From NCBI GenBank assembly GCA_016350165.1, contig CP066225.1:5146001-5210000 (forward strand): a DNA stretch of 64,000 bases, read 5' to 3'. The position numbers and the translations under genes are program-made. This document shows positions 33,836-43,427 of the stretch, piece by piece; position 1 is the stretch's first letter, and every line of letters begins with the position of its first letter. This stretch comes from Planctomycetota bacterium (GTDB lineage: Bacteria > Planctomycetota > Phycisphaerae > Phycisphaerales > Phycisphaeraceae). The notes under the pieces were generated by a model. It saw only the letters and a program-made list of their open reading frames with translations, was not told the DNA's origin and did not search any database.

Positions 33836-36676
33836 TTACCCTAATTTTTCCGTTGCAAAAGTGGTCGCTGCTTCAATTGCTTCTGGAAGTTTGGAAGCAT
33901 CTTTGCCACCAGCTTGAGCCATATCAGGACGACCACCGCCGCCGCCACCAACGATTGGTGCGACGTGCTTGACCCAATCACCAGCCTTAAGGCCCTTGGC
34001 AATCAAGTCCTTGGAGACTGACGCTAGCAGAGCGACTTTGCCGTTGCCTGAACCGGTGAGGAAGAGGGCGGCATCTGGGTGATGGGCACGAATGGTGTCC
34101 ATTGCTGTACGAAGGTCGTTGGATGACGCACCATCGAAGTTTGCGGTGATGATTGGGCCTGTATTATCTGCTGCTACTTGCTTAGCGATGTCGGCGATAG
34201 CACCGGCAGATTGCTGTGATTGTTTCTTCTGTAATTTACGTAGCTTCTTCTGCAATGACTCAATGTTTTTACGAAGTATCGAACGTGAAACGACCGGAAG
34301 CTGCTTGTCATTGATCGAATTTGTAAAAGCAGTGAGCTGCTTGGTGAGCGTATCAGGGTCTGCTTTTTCAGCAGTCTTAGTTAGTGCTTCGAACTCAGCA
34401 ATGAGTGACGTGGCTTCAGCTTGTGTTTTTTCTGCGAGGTTGCCTGTGAGAGCAGTTATACGGCGCACGCCTTTGGAAACGGAGTCCTCTGAAACGATTG
34501 TGAAGGTTTTTGCGTTGCCGGTTGTGGGTAGGTGGGTGCCGCCACAGAATTCAATGGACATGGTTGCCCAGTCGTTTGAATCTGGGTTGGTGAGAAGATC
34601 CGCGACAGGTGCGCCGATAGATACGACACGTACATTTGGAGGATATTTTTCGCCAAATACGGCGCGAAGGCCATTTATTTTGAGTGCGTCCTCTTGTGGT
34701 GCGTACTCAGTGTAGACGGTGAGGTCGGATGCGATATCTTTGTTGACATGCTCTTCGATAGTTGCGAGTTGGTCTGTTGTAAGTGCAGATTTATTGAGGA
34801 AATCGAAGCGTAGTTTTTCCTCATCAACGAGTGAGCCCTTTTGCATCGTGTCTGGGTTGACGTTGTCGCGAAGTGCGCGGTTCATGAGGTGAGTGGTTGT
34901 ATGGTTGTTCATGATCAGAGCGCGACGGTCTTCATCGACTGCGAGTGAGACTTCAATTTTTGTGTCGCCAGTAGTGTTGGCGAGTTGGCCGTCGGTAACT
35001 TCACCGAGGTGGAAAAAGACTTCGCCGAGCTTGATGGTGTCTTCAACGCAGATGCGAGCGCCGTCTATCACTTGAATAGTGCCGGTGTCACCAACCTGAC
35101 CACCTGCTTCAGCGTAGAAAGGAGTTTGATCGATGACTACTGCAACTTTGTCGCCGGTGGTGACATTGCCTTCAAGGGTTTTGTATACGTGATCTTCGAG
35201 CTTGAAGAGTGAGATTGAGGTTTGGATGTTATCGAGTTCAGTAGCTTCGTAGCCTTTGAATTCTGTGTCGTTGAGTTGAGTGTGCTGGATGATGTCATTG
35301 AGCGATGCTCTTTCATTAGCGGAGTCGCCGCCTGCACGAGAGCGGATGCGTGCTTCTTCCATGAGGCGGTTGAAGCCGTCGAGGTCAACGGTCATGCCGC
35401 GTTCCTCGGCCATAAGTTGGGTGAGGCCGATTGGGAAACCGTATGTGTCGTGAAGCTGGAAAGCAGAGTCAGCGGTGACTTGCTTTGGATTCTCTTTCAC
35501 AGCTTGCTCGAAGAGTGCAATACCACGAGTGAGGGTTTTACGGAATGAGATTTCTTCATCTTTGAGTTCAGCTTTGATGTCTTCGGTGTTGTTTTTCAGT
35601 TCTGGGAAAGCTGAGGCCATTTGTTCGACAACGGTGTCAACTAATTTGTAGAAAAATGGTTCTTTAGCGCCGAGGTCAACGTCGCCGAACTTGACGGCGC
35701 GGCGGAGGATTGAGCGAAGGACGTATGAACGGCCGTCGTTGCCGCAGTGTGCACCGTCTGCAAGTGAGAAGGTGAGCGTACGGATATGGTCGGCGATAAC
35801 ACGATATGCGATGTCGGTTGGGTTAGAGAGTGTTTCGCCTGTGCCGTCGTATGGTTTAGCGCCGGTGACTTTTTGGATTGCTTTGAAGTACGGGGTGAAG
35901 ACGTCTGTATCGTAGTTGGATTCTTTGCCTTGGAGAACACGGACTATGCGCTCGAAGCCCATGCCGGTGTCGACGTGCTTCGCTGGGAGTGACGTGAGGG
36001 AGCCGTCTTGATTGCGGTTGAACTGAATGAAGACGAGGTTCCAGATTTCGACAACGGTATCTTGATTGTCAGCGTTGACAAGGTTGCCGCCGGAGAGATC
36101 GGGTGAACGGTCGTAGTGCAGTTCAGAACATGGTCCACATGGGCCGGTGTCACCCATTTCCCAGAAGTTGTCTTTTTTATTGCCGGGCTGGACGTGGTCT
36201 TCGGGGAGATATTTGAGCCACATGTCACGGGCTTCGTTATCGGGCTCAAGGTTTTCGGATGCGTCGCCTTCAAAGTAGGTTGCGTAGAGACGTGCTGGAT
36301 CAATACCCCAGACATTGACGAGAAGATCCCATGCCCAGTCGATGGCTTCCTGCTTGAAGTAGTCACCGAAGGACCAGTTACCGAGCATTTCGAAGAATGT
36401 GTGGTGGTAGGTATCTTTACCAACATCGTCGAGGTCGTTGTGCTTGCCGCCTGCGCGGATGCATTTTTGGGTGTCTACCGCTCGGTTGAATTCACGAGAA
36501 CCTGTGCCAAGGAAGACGTCCTTGAACTGGTTCATGCCTGCGTTGGTGAAAAGGAGGGTTGGGTCGTCATGTGGGACGACTGGGGATGAGGGAACGGCAG
36601 TGTGACCACATTTATCAACAAAAAACTGAATAAATTGGTCACGAATTTGGCTGCTTGTTAGGTTAGAGCTTGGCAT
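33836..36676 (-). CDS. alaS: Alanine--tRNA ligase
   Basis: Chosen start ATG 36676 (MPSSNLTSSQIRDQFIQFF; AGGA eight bases upstream) gives 946 residues; an in-frame codon at 36721 adds 15 unlikely residues. The catalytic domain shows FTNAGMNQFKDVFLG and RAGGKHNDLDDVG-like blocks (here IRAGGKHNDLDDVG). The editing domain has the zinc ligands HTTTH (about 605) and CGGTH (about 705). The C-Ala domain ends with GGGGGGRPDMAQAGG. It is slightly longer than E. coli AlaS (876). It is divergent from the GH57 gene across a 400-base gap. Secure. Confidence 0.97.
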   Translation of the reverse strand: MPSSNLTSSQIRDQFIQFFVDKCGHTAVPSSPVVPHDDPTLLFTNAGMNQFKDVFLGTGSREFNRAVDTQKCIRAGGKHNDLDDVGKDTYHHTFFEMLGNWSFGDYFKQEAIDWAWDLLVNVWGIDPARLYATYFEGDASENLEPDNEARDMWLKYLPEDHVQPGNKKDNFWEMGDTGPCGPCSELHYDRSPDLSGGNLVNADNQDTVVEIWNLVFIQFNRNQDGSLTSLPAKHVDTGMGFERIVRVLQGKESNYDTDVFTPYFKAIQKVTGAKPYDGTGETLSNPTDIAYRVIADHIRTLTFSLADGAHCGNDGRSYVLRSILRRAVKFGDVDLGAKEPFFYKLVDTVVEQMASAFPELKNNTEDIKAELKDEEISFRKTLTRGIALFEQAVKENPKQVTADSAFQLHDTYGFPIGLTQLMAEERGMTVDLDGFNRLMEEARIRSRAGGDSANERASLNDIIQHTQLNDTEFKGYEATELDNIQTSISLFKLEDHVYKTLEGNVTTGDKVAVVIDQTPFYAEAGGQVGDTGTIQVIDGARICVEDTIKLGEVFFHLGEVTDGQLANTTGDTKIEVSLAVDEDRRALIMNNHTTTHLMNRALRDNVNPDTMQKGSLVDEEKLRFDFLNKSALTTDQLATIEEHVNKDIASDLTVYTEYAPQEDALKINGLRAVFGEKYPPNVRVVSIGAPVADLLTNPDSNDWATMSIEFCGGTHLPTTGNAKTFTIVSEDSVSKGVRRITALTGNLAEKTQAEATSLIAEFEALTKTAEKADPDTLTKQLTAFTNSINDKQLPVVSRSILRKNIESLQKKLRKLQKKQSQQSAGAIADIAKQVAADNTGPIITANFDGASSNDLRTAMDTIRAHHPDAALFLTGSGNGKVALLASVSKDLIAKGLKAGDWVKHVAPIVGGGGGGRPDMAQAGGKDASKLPEAIEAATTFATEKLG

Positions 36677-37077
36677 GGTCGGAATCCTAAGAACCGGCTG
36701 TGTAGTATTTAATCCGAGCAAAAAAGAGGTTTTGGGGGAGTTGCCACCTTTAGCCGGATTGGATTTACATAAAATTTATGATCGGAAGCTGCACTGGACA
36801 GTTTTCCGGATACATTTGTATGGATATTATTGCTAAAGTCAGTCTTCGTTGCAGTGGTATACTGTGTCGAATGAGGAATTTAGCGGAAATAAGCAGTATA
36901 TCCGAAGGAGCGGTAAGGGACCACAGAGGGGCAGGACAAGACGTTTTGGGGTCGATTGAGAGGTATGGGGGAAATCGGGCGATTTGGCAGATATTGCCAT
37001 ATTGCCTGAGAATGAGAGAATGTGGGAGTCGCATGAGGTTGTGCGACAAAATCAACTACGATTGAGGGCACGCCAGG
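36677..37077. other. Intergenic region between divergent alaS and GH57 genes
   Basis: This 401-base gap should hold both promoters. Short frames on both strands here lack ribosome-binding sites and protein-like composition. No strong consensus promoter pair or T-box-like structure was recognised upstream of alaS. Confidence 0.5.
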
Positions 37078-38283
37078 ATGGCTTCACTTTGCTTCTACTT
37101 CCAAGTACACCAACCACCACGACTGAAGCGATACAGCATCTTCGATACAGATGATCGTTATTTCGACGATGCGAGAAATCGTGAAATTCTGAGGAAGGTT
37201 GCCCATCGATCCTACCTGCCTACGACGCGTATGCTGCGTGAACTCATCGATCGCCACAACGGGCAATTCCGCGCCTCTTTCTCGTTAACAGGCTGCGTGA
37301 TTGAACAGTTCATCAAATTTGCACCTGAAGTGCTTGAGGAATTCCAGAAGCTGGCTGAAACCGGATGCGTTGAATTTCTAGCTGAGACATATCACCACAG
37401 TTTGAGTTTTCTCTACAGCAAGCAGGAATTTTTGGAGCAAATCGAACTCCATCTTGATCTTATTGACGAGATTTTCGGCCAACGCCCAACGATCTTCCGT
37501 AATACCGAGTTAATCTACAACAATGAATTAGCTCAATGGATTGCTGATTCTAATCTTTTCAGAGGTATTTTGGCTGAGGGTGCTGAACAGATTTTGAATG
37601 GACGTAGCCCAAACCATGTTTACGATCCACCGAATGGCATTGATGTTGGATTATTGCTGAAAAATTATCGCTTGAGTGATGACATTGCGTTCCGCTTCTC
37701 AGATCAGAGTTGGCCGCAGTGGCCATTGACTGCTGAGAAGTTTGCTGGCTGGGTTCATCAGGCAAATGATTCGGATGGTCAAATGTGTAATCTGTTTATG
37801 GATATCGAAACATTTGGTGAGCATCAAAACGTAAATAGCGGCATCTTCAACTTTATGCGTAAGTTACCGAGTGCGGTGTTTGCGTTGGGCGATGATTTCA
37901 AGACGCCGGGCGAATGCCTCGATTGGTACGACACAACTGATATTTTTGATAGTAAAAATATTATTTCCTGGGCAGATAGTGAACGCGATCTTTCTGCCTG
38001 GACCGGCAATGCAATGCAAGGCAGTGCGTTGACTGAACTGTACAATCTTGAACAACCTGTTAAGCAAACAGGTGACCCAGCTTTGATTGAAGATTGGCGT
38101 AAGCTTACATGTAGCGATCATTTTTATTACATGTGTACAAAGTATTTCGATGATGGTGCAGTCCATAAATACTTCAGCCCATACGATTCACCTTACGATG
38201 GGTACATCAATTTCATGAATGTGCTAGATAATCTGCGTCTACGTGTACAACGAGCTGGCGGTGATATTGAGGCATCGGCATGA
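37078..38283 (+). CDS. GH57 family alpha-amylase
   Basis: GH57 enzymes hydrolyse alpha-1,4-glucans with a retaining mechanism. The 401-residue protein opens with CFYFQVHQPPRL (motif 1, HQP), then FSLTGCVIEQ, FLAETYHHSLS (motif 2, about 99-109), FRNTELIYNN with the likely nucleophile Glu (motif 3, about 141-150) and FMDIETFGEHQ with the likely acid/base Asp (motif 4, about 240-250). It has no signal peptide, so it should act on intracellular glycogen or maltodextrin. The family average is larger; this is the compact form. With glgP in the same window it suggests glycogen mobilisation. Confidence 0.9.
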   Translation: MASLCFYFQVHQPPRLKRYSIFDTDDRYFDDARNREILRKVAHRSYLPTTRMLRELIDRHNGQFRASFSLTGCVIEQFIKFAPEVLEEFQKLAETGCVEFLAETYHHSLSFLYSKQEFLEQIELHLDLIDEIFGQRPTIFRNTELIYNNELAQWIADSNLFRGILAEGAEQILNGRSPNHVYDPPNGIDVGLLLKNYRLSDDIAFRFSDQSWPQWPLTAEKFAGWVHQANDSDGQMCNLFMDIETFGEHQNVNSGIFNFMRKLPSAVFALGDDFKTPGECLDWYDTTDIFDSKNIISWADSERDLSAWTGNAMQGSALTELYNLEQPVKQTGDPALIEDWRKLTCSDHFYYMCTKYFDDGAVHKYFSPYDSPYDGYINFMNVLDNLRLRVQRAGGDIEASA

Positions 38284-38309
38284 ACGTAATTAGCCAAAAA
38301 CTACATCTG

Positions 38310-39488
38310 CTAGCCGGTTGGTTCAATATTAGTTTTTGCACTTAAGTTAGTAGTTTTTTCTGAAGCAATGACACTTTTAAATACTTTTTCAAATTGATCG
38401 ATTGCTGCATGCCAACTCAATTTCTTGGCATACTCTGATGCATTTACCCGCAACTGCTGTACTTTTGCTACATCTCCAGCCAATGCAATTGAAGCATCAA
38501 TAAAAGCATCTGAATTATTCAGTTCGGCAGTAATGCCGTTCGTGTTGTTCGTAATATGCATTTCTGGGGCAGCATAATCATAAGCTACAACAGCTAGCCC
38601 TGAAGCCATCGCTTCAGTTACGACATTACCAAACGTTTCGGTAATTGATGCAAAAAGAAAGATGTCACCCGATGCATAATGAGCCGCTAAGTCTTCCCCA
38701 CATTGCATGCCTGTAAAAATTACATCTTTATGCTTGTCTTTGAGTATTGAAAGCAAAGGCCCGTCACCAACAAGTACGAGTTTTACGCCAACCTGAGATT
38801 CCTTAATTTTGCTATATGCTTCAATAACTAACGGGATGTTTTTTTCTTCAGCAATACGACTAACGCATATACAAACAATTTCATCATCACTCACACGCCA
38901 TTCTTTTCTTAATGACGATTTACGTTTAGACATATTGAATAACTTCGTATCAACGCCTCGTCCAATCACATGTAAATTCTCAAAGCCGACATTCTGTAAA
39001 AGTTTATATACGTCGTTAGACGGAACGATCGTAGCTTGAGTCGAATTGTGCATGTATCTCAAATACTTGAATGCGATTTGTTTGAGAAAACCGAAGCCGT
39101 AATGAGAAGTATATGATTGGAAATTGGTATGAAAACTAGATGATATTGGTATTTTCAATTTCTTTGCCGCCCAAAGCGCGGTCAAACCCAAAGGGCCTTC
39201 TGTTGCAATATGAACAATATCTGGCCTACGATACCGCCAACGATTGAGTAGCTTTTTCTTTGCAGGCAACCCAAATCTTAATCCTTCATATTTTGGCAAA
39301 GGGAAACCTGCCATGGTTACATGTTCTAGATGTCCATAAACAGATGGTTGATCATTTTCATGTTGTCGTGGCCTAACGATCTCTATTTCATGCTGCCGAT
39401 CAAGCATGCCAGAGACAAGTTTTTCCAACGTCATTGCAACGCCGTTTACTTCAGGTGGATACGTCTCTGTGACCAATGCCATTCTCAT
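38310..39488 (-). CDS. GT4 family glycosyltransferase
   Basis: The 392-residue GT-B enzyme shows the N-terminal MALVTETYPPEVNGVAMTLE loop, RRPDIVHIATEGPLGLTALW (in pieces, about 83-103), SSFHTNFQSY (about 116-125), IGRGVDTKLF (about 175-184) and the C-terminal SITETFGNVVTEAMASGLAVVAYDYAAPEM (in pieces, about 280-310) with the GT4 E-x7-E motif. The closest pattern is the GDP-mannose-dependent mannosyltransferase type (MgtA/PimB-like). The role may be in lipid or exopolysaccharide glycosylation; acceptor unknown. It converges on the GH57 gene with 26 bases between stops. Confidence 0.88.
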   Translation of the reverse strand: MRMALVTETYPPEVNGVAMTLEKLVSGMLDRQHEIEIVRPRQHENDQPSVYGHLEHVTMAGFPLPKYEGLRFGLPAKKKLLNRWRYRRPDIVHIATEGPLGLTALWAAKKLKIPISSSFHTNFQSYTSHYGFGFLKQIAFKYLRYMHNSTQATIVPSNDVYKLLQNVGFENLHVIGRGVDTKLFNMSKRKSSLRKEWRVSDDEIVCICVSRIAEEKNIPLVIEAYSKIKESQVGVKLVLVGDGPLLSILKDKHKDVIFTGMQCGEDLAAHYASGDIFLFASITETFGNVVTEAMASGLAVVAYDYAAPEMHITNNTNGITAELNNSDAFIDASIALAGDVAKVQQLRVNASEYAKKLSWHAAIDQFEKVFKSVIASEKTTNLSAKTNIEPTG

Positions 39489-39557
39489 GGCAATCAGTAT
39501 GCTTAATCAATATTAGCAGGCTGTTATATAAGTTAAAAACGCGTTATATATATTCAT

Positions 39558-40535
39558 TTAGTGCCATTGCCATGTCAATCTTTTGCGATTAGGTAATAAT
39601 TCTCCGCTCAGCTTTAAGCCGTCTTCATTGACTTGATATCCAATATCATTGATATCTTGTAATGATGGGTACGCATCAACCATCTCTTTCCAATTCGCGG
39701 GATATTGGCCATGTTTATTTTTATAATTTCGAGCAGCACAGGAAATCACAAGGAACCGTTGATTTAGATACAGCCTACGCATTGCCAAATTCATCGTGAT
39801 CAAATAATTAGATGAACTCGTTGCATATGAAGCCCATTCCGGGATATCTTCAAAGAATGGGTCTGGATTGGCCCATACACCAAGGCGATCAGTTTCTTTG
39901 TAAAATGCTAAAGATTTCTCTAAAAACAATGTCACATCATCAATTGCATATGGCGAATTTTCTGGAAGCATGACCATTTTGTGTGCTTTAGGATTTGCAT
40001 TAAAAAACGTCAGCGTTCCACACTCATTGCGTATAATATCTTCCATCAACTGTGTGGGATTGATACTCACAATCTTATCCACCAACTCACTGGGCGGATT
40101 TTTACCGCTTGCTTTATAAAACTTATAAACCACATTAATACAGAACTGTGTTGCATGTAGACGTAATTTTGCATTCTGATCATGCTGCCCATCAACATAA
40201 CCGAGCCAAGTCTGGATGGCTAAATCAAAGTTTTTCAGTGTTTCTGGATTGTGCTTATATTGGTGTTCGAACAGAACTTCTGAATACTGCATATATCGCT
40301 GTCGACTCAAATTATCACGTATATCTCTTTTACCTGTATAGGCATGATAATTTTGCTGGTCAAAGACTTCGATCTGATCAATTTCATAGAGTAGGTCGAC
40401 ACCTACTTCATTCCATGCTTGCAGTGCATTTTCGAAGTGATGAGCTCTCGAAGTTGATTTTGCCATAATAAAAACAAAACCAATAGTAAGGATAGCAAGT
40501 ACTACACCTAAAGTGCGCGCATTGATATTCTTCAT
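39558..40535 (-). CDS. Membrane-anchored protein of unknown function
   Basis: The 325 residues begin with a single N-terminal membrane segment (about 8-25) that may be an uncleaved signal anchor. The rest is soluble, helix-rich, with many Tyr, Asn and Gln. Near the C-terminus the pattern AARNYKNKHGQYPANWKEMVDAYP (in pieces, about 268-292) resembles the helix plus HGxYP turn common in planctomycete pilin-like and extracytoplasmic proteins. No catalytic motif recognised. It lies downstream of the small zinc-ribbon protein and pheA on the same strand. Confidence 0.6.
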   Translation of the reverse strand: MKNINARTLGVVLAILTIGFVFIMAKSTSRAHHFENALQAWNEVGVDLLYEIDQIEVFDQQNYHAYTGKRDIRDNLSRQRYMQYSEVLFEHQYKHNPETLKNFDLAIQTWLGYVDGQHDQNAKLRLHATQFCINVVYKFYKASGKNPPSELVDKIVSINPTQLMEDIIRNECGTLTFFNANPKAHKMVMLPENSPYAIDDVTLFLEKSLAFYKETDRLGVWANPDPFFEDIPEWASYATSSSNYLITMNLAMRRLYLNQRFLVISCAARNYKNKHGQYPANWKEMVDAYPSLQDINDIGYQVNEDGLKLSGELLPNRKRLTWQWH

Positions 40536-40622
40536 GATACGTCCCGGATAGTTTTTATATTATCTCACACCATCCCCACTAAGTAAGACGCACACAAATC
40601 GTATTAGTATCACAATATTTTA

Positions 40623-40970
40623 TTAAATTTTATCAAAAGCGCTCGAAGCTAACTTTTCTGCTCCGCAATAGAGGCATCTCTGGTGCCGTTGAGACATGGT
40701 TCTACCACATGATTGGCATTTTGAGATAGTTTTTGTTGCCTTGCCATCCTCAACACCATCCATCAAGTCGATCGCACGTACACGCTCAAGTAGATCAGCT
40801 TCAGTCAGGTTAGTTTTATCCTGTAGCAAGGACCACATAGCCATACACACAAGTGACAGACGATCGATTCGATCTTCCAGATCCTTTTTCTTCTGCACCT
40901 CGCCGGCATTTGATCTTTTTTCAAATAAACCGCGCATCGCCATTTCATAATGTGGGCTATGTTCATTCAT
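40623..40970 (-). CDS. Small zinc-ribbon protein, unknown function
   Basis: The protein has 115 residues. The middle (about 25-75) is a helical region with a likely coiled-coil part (KKKDLEDRIDRLSLV), and the C-terminus has a clear zinc ribbon with CQSC (about 86-89) and CLYC (about 100-103). No signal peptide. It starts 26 bases after the pheA stop and is probably co-transcribed with it. Function unknown; a DNA, RNA or protein-binding role is only a guess. Confidence 0.65.
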   Translation of the reverse strand: MNEHSPHYEMAMRGLFEKRSNAGEVQKKKDLEDRIDRLSLVCMAMWSLLQDKTNLTEADLLERVRAIDLMDGVEDGKATKTISKCQSCGRTMSQRHQRCLYCGAEKLASSAFDKI

Positions 40971-40996
40971 GCTAATTTACTCCGGAAATATGTGTA

Positions 40997-42106
40997 TTAC
41001 AGTACATCTCTCGCTCTTGGATAAGAACCCAAGACATTAATCTGCAAGCAATGCTTTTTCGCATCATCGATTGCACGAGTGACAGATTCGTCTTTGATGT
41101 GACCAACAACATCTATAAAGAAGTAGTATTCCCAGTTCACTCGTTTACTTGGACGTTTATCGATGTGTGTCAGATTAATGCCATGATCACGGAACACATT
41201 AAGTACATCCGACAAAGCACCTGCTGCATGTTCTGTTGTGAACATGATCGAGGTTTTATCATCACCGGTCGGCCTTGAATACTGCTTACCAATGATGAAG
41301 AATCGCGTTGTATTCGATGGATTATCCTCAATATTTTCAAAGAGAATCTTCAAATCATACAAATCAGCAGCCAATTTCGAAGAGATTGCTGCTGATCCAT
41401 GTTCCGATGCAGCTATCTCAGCTGCTTTTGACGTCGATGCCGCAGTAATCTGCTCTGTATTCGGCAACTGCGCTGACAACCAATTACGGCATTGAGCCAA
41501 TGGCTGAGGATGAGAATAAACCTTTGTCACTTCATTCAACGGACAATTTGCCAGGAGATTGTGATGAATGCCCAGCAAAATTTCTGCACATACATTCACA
41601 TCTGTCCCTGAATATGTCAGGAATGAATCCAATGTGTCACCAACCGCACCTTCAGTCGAATTCTCAATCGGCACGACCCCCAGATCAATATGCCCACGGT
41701 GTACTTCTTCAAATACCGAAGAAATACCAACCAGATTGTCATACTCAATAGATGCACCAAACTTACGTCGAGCAGCAAGATGGGAAAACGTACCGCGAGG
41801 GCCGAGATAACCCACTCTCAAAGGCCGCTCAAGTGCGAATGATCCTGACATTAGTTCACGCCATATTGCTTCGATACAAGAATTAGGCAATGGGCCTTGA
41901 TTACGTTTTCGGACCTTCGCTAAGACCTGCTGTTCGCGATCAGGTGCATAAATCGGCGTATCTGTTTGTCCAGAATTCTTAATATGACCAACTTCCACCA
42001 CAACCCGCGCTCGCTCATTGAGCATATCAATCAATTGCTGATCGATCACGTCAATTTGCTGGCGAAGCGGGGCGAGTGCATCGTCTGGCGCGGTTTTATC
42101 ATTCAT
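40997..42106 (-). CDS. pheA: Bifunctional chorismate mutase/prephenate dehydratase
   Basis: The enzyme converts chorismate via prephenate to phenylpyruvate for phenylalanine. The 369 residues have a chorismate mutase domain (about 12-90; LRQQIDVIDQQLIDMLNERA), a dehydratase domain (about 97-275; GYLGPRGTFSHLAA, VVPIENSTEGAVGDTLD and NTTRFFIIG with the TRF motif), and a C-terminal ACT domain (about 283-360). The ACT signature GALxxxL is present (GALSDVL), and the ESRP motif is replaced by DKRPSK. In E. coli ESRP takes part in phenylalanine feedback, so the variant could alter regulation. Heads a possible operon with the two genes downstream. Confidence 0.95.
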   Translation of the reverse strand: MNDKTAPDDALAPLRQQIDVIDQQLIDMLNERARVVVEVGHIKNSGQTDTPIYAPDREQQVLAKVRKRNQGPLPNSCIEAIWRELMSGSFALERPLRVGYLGPRGTFSHLAARRKFGASIEYDNLVGISSVFEEVHRGHIDLGVVPIENSTEGAVGDTLDSFLTYSGTDVNVCAEILLGIHHNLLANCPLNEVTKVYSHPQPLAQCRNWLSAQLPNTEQITAASTSKAAEIAASEHGSAAISSKLAADLYDLKILFENIEDNPSNTTRFFIIGKQYSRPTGDDKTSIMFTTEHAAGALSDVLNVFRDHGINLTHIDKRPSKRVNWEYYFFIDVVGHIKDESVTRAIDDAKKHCLQINVLGSYPRARDVL

Positions 42107-42264
42107 ACTCTACGTTTCTCTTAGGGTTTACAGGTGTATTTCTTCATCTATTGTAACGGGTAATATGTGTTTTGGGCGATAATGGATATGGAAGATTCTC
42201 CTGCGACGCAATTGTAAGTGTCTTGCGATAGCAGACGGGAGGGCAGATTATCTGGGATATATCA

Positions 42265-43320
42265 GTGAACGGGATCAATTTTCTACTCGGTCAAAGCAGC
42301 GTCATCCCGATCGGGCTCACGATTGCTATGGGTATTGCGATCGCAGTCGGCCTCGTACTGTGGCTCATTGGCCGCTCCATCGCCAAACCTTCCTGCGTCA
42401 TCAGCGGCCTCGTCCTCGGTGGCATCGGTGGTCTCATCGCTGCAACCATTTGGCAACTCCAAGGCCTCATGATCCTACCTCTCATCATAGGCTTCGCCCT
42501 CGCAGGTGCCCTACTCTCTGGGCTCCTCTTTAGACTTTGGATGGGTCTCAGCGGCGCGATTCTCCTCGCTTTCCTTGGACCTCTCTGCATGTTCGTTTGG
42601 CAGGGAGCGGATGTCACAATCCTCCAAGAAAAACAAGAGCAAACCACAGAAGAATCAACTAGCCTCAGTTCTCTCTTAAGCGGCAAATCAATCAGCAAGA
42701 CTGACAACAAGCTCGAAGAAACCACTGACACAGAACCAGCCCACGATCAGCTCACCACACTCGTAAGTGGCGTTGTAGAAGGCATTCAAAAGCAAATTAC
42801 CGAAGAAGCCACCCCCGAAGAGCAAGCAAAGTGGGGCAAGAACCTCGACAAATCAAGCAAACCCGTTAGCGTCACTCTCACCAATACTGAAACCGCAGAA
42901 GGCACAGAAGCTGAATCTCAAACGGATGCAGTTTCAGCCGTCATGCAAAGTGATATGGCTCAGAAATTCTTCGAAGCCATGAATAGCATGCGTGATCGCG
43001 TCAAAGATCAGCTTCAAGTCTGGTGGGAGGTCCGAACACCTCAAGAGCAGACCAGCATCATGGTTGCCTCATTGGCGGGTGCCTTAATCGGACTTCTTTT
43101 TGGCCTTATCGCACCATACTGGGCAGCCAGCTTCGAATCCGCTCTTGTCGGTGCAATACTCATGTTATTGCCAGGCATGAACTTAGCTGAAGTCTATATC
43201 CCTGCTGTCGAGCCATATCTCCCCAACAGTCCACGCTCAATTCTCGTCTTTCTTGGTCTGATAACGATCATTGGCGTCCTAATTCAGTGGACAATTTTCC
43301 GTAAATCGGCCGATAAATAA
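42265..43320 (+). CDS. Membrane protein with glycine-rich helices, unknown function
   Basis: The 351-residue protein starts with GTG 42265. Four tightly packed hydrophobic segments (about 12-34, 42-62, 66-90 and 92-112) are full of Gly/Ala small-residue repeats (SGLVLGGIGGLIAA). A polar segment (about 118-255) rich in Glu, Thr and Ser follows, then three more hydrophobic segments (about 268-290, 293-312 and 325-345). The polar middle should sit on one side of the membrane. It resembles TMEM198/DUF4203-type small-residue-rich proteins only loosely. The next gene has a similar membrane architecture, suggesting a functional pair. Confidence 0.65.
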   Translation: MNGINFLLGQSSVIPIGLTIAMGIAIAVGLVLWLIGRSIAKPSCVISGLVLGGIGGLIAATIWQLQGLMILPLIIGFALAGALLSGLLFRLWMGLSGAILLAFLGPLCMFVWQGADVTILQEKQEQTTEESTSLSSLLSGKSISKTDNKLEETTDTEPAHDQLTTLVSGVVEGIQKQITEEATPEEQAKWGKNLDKSSKPVSVTLTNTETAEGTEAESQTDAVSAVMQSDMAQKFFEAMNSMRDRVKDQLQVWWEVRTPQEQTSIMVASLAGALIGLLFGLIAPYWAASFESALVGAILMLLPGMNLAEVYIPAVEPYLPNSPRSILVFLGLITIIGVLIQWTIFRKSADK

Positions 43321-43427
43321 ATCAGCTTATAGTTTCCTCCATCTGTGGTTGCGCAGATGCAATGTGAAACGTCGCAGTCCTAAGAAGGGAATCGACACCG
43401 TCTGCGGCATGTCAGAAGGAGCTGATC

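Noticed and set aside
36765-37071. Three overlapping ORFs in the alaS-GH57 gap
   Set aside because: They lie on both strands over the same DNA, none has a ribosome-binding site, and the compositions are not protein-like.
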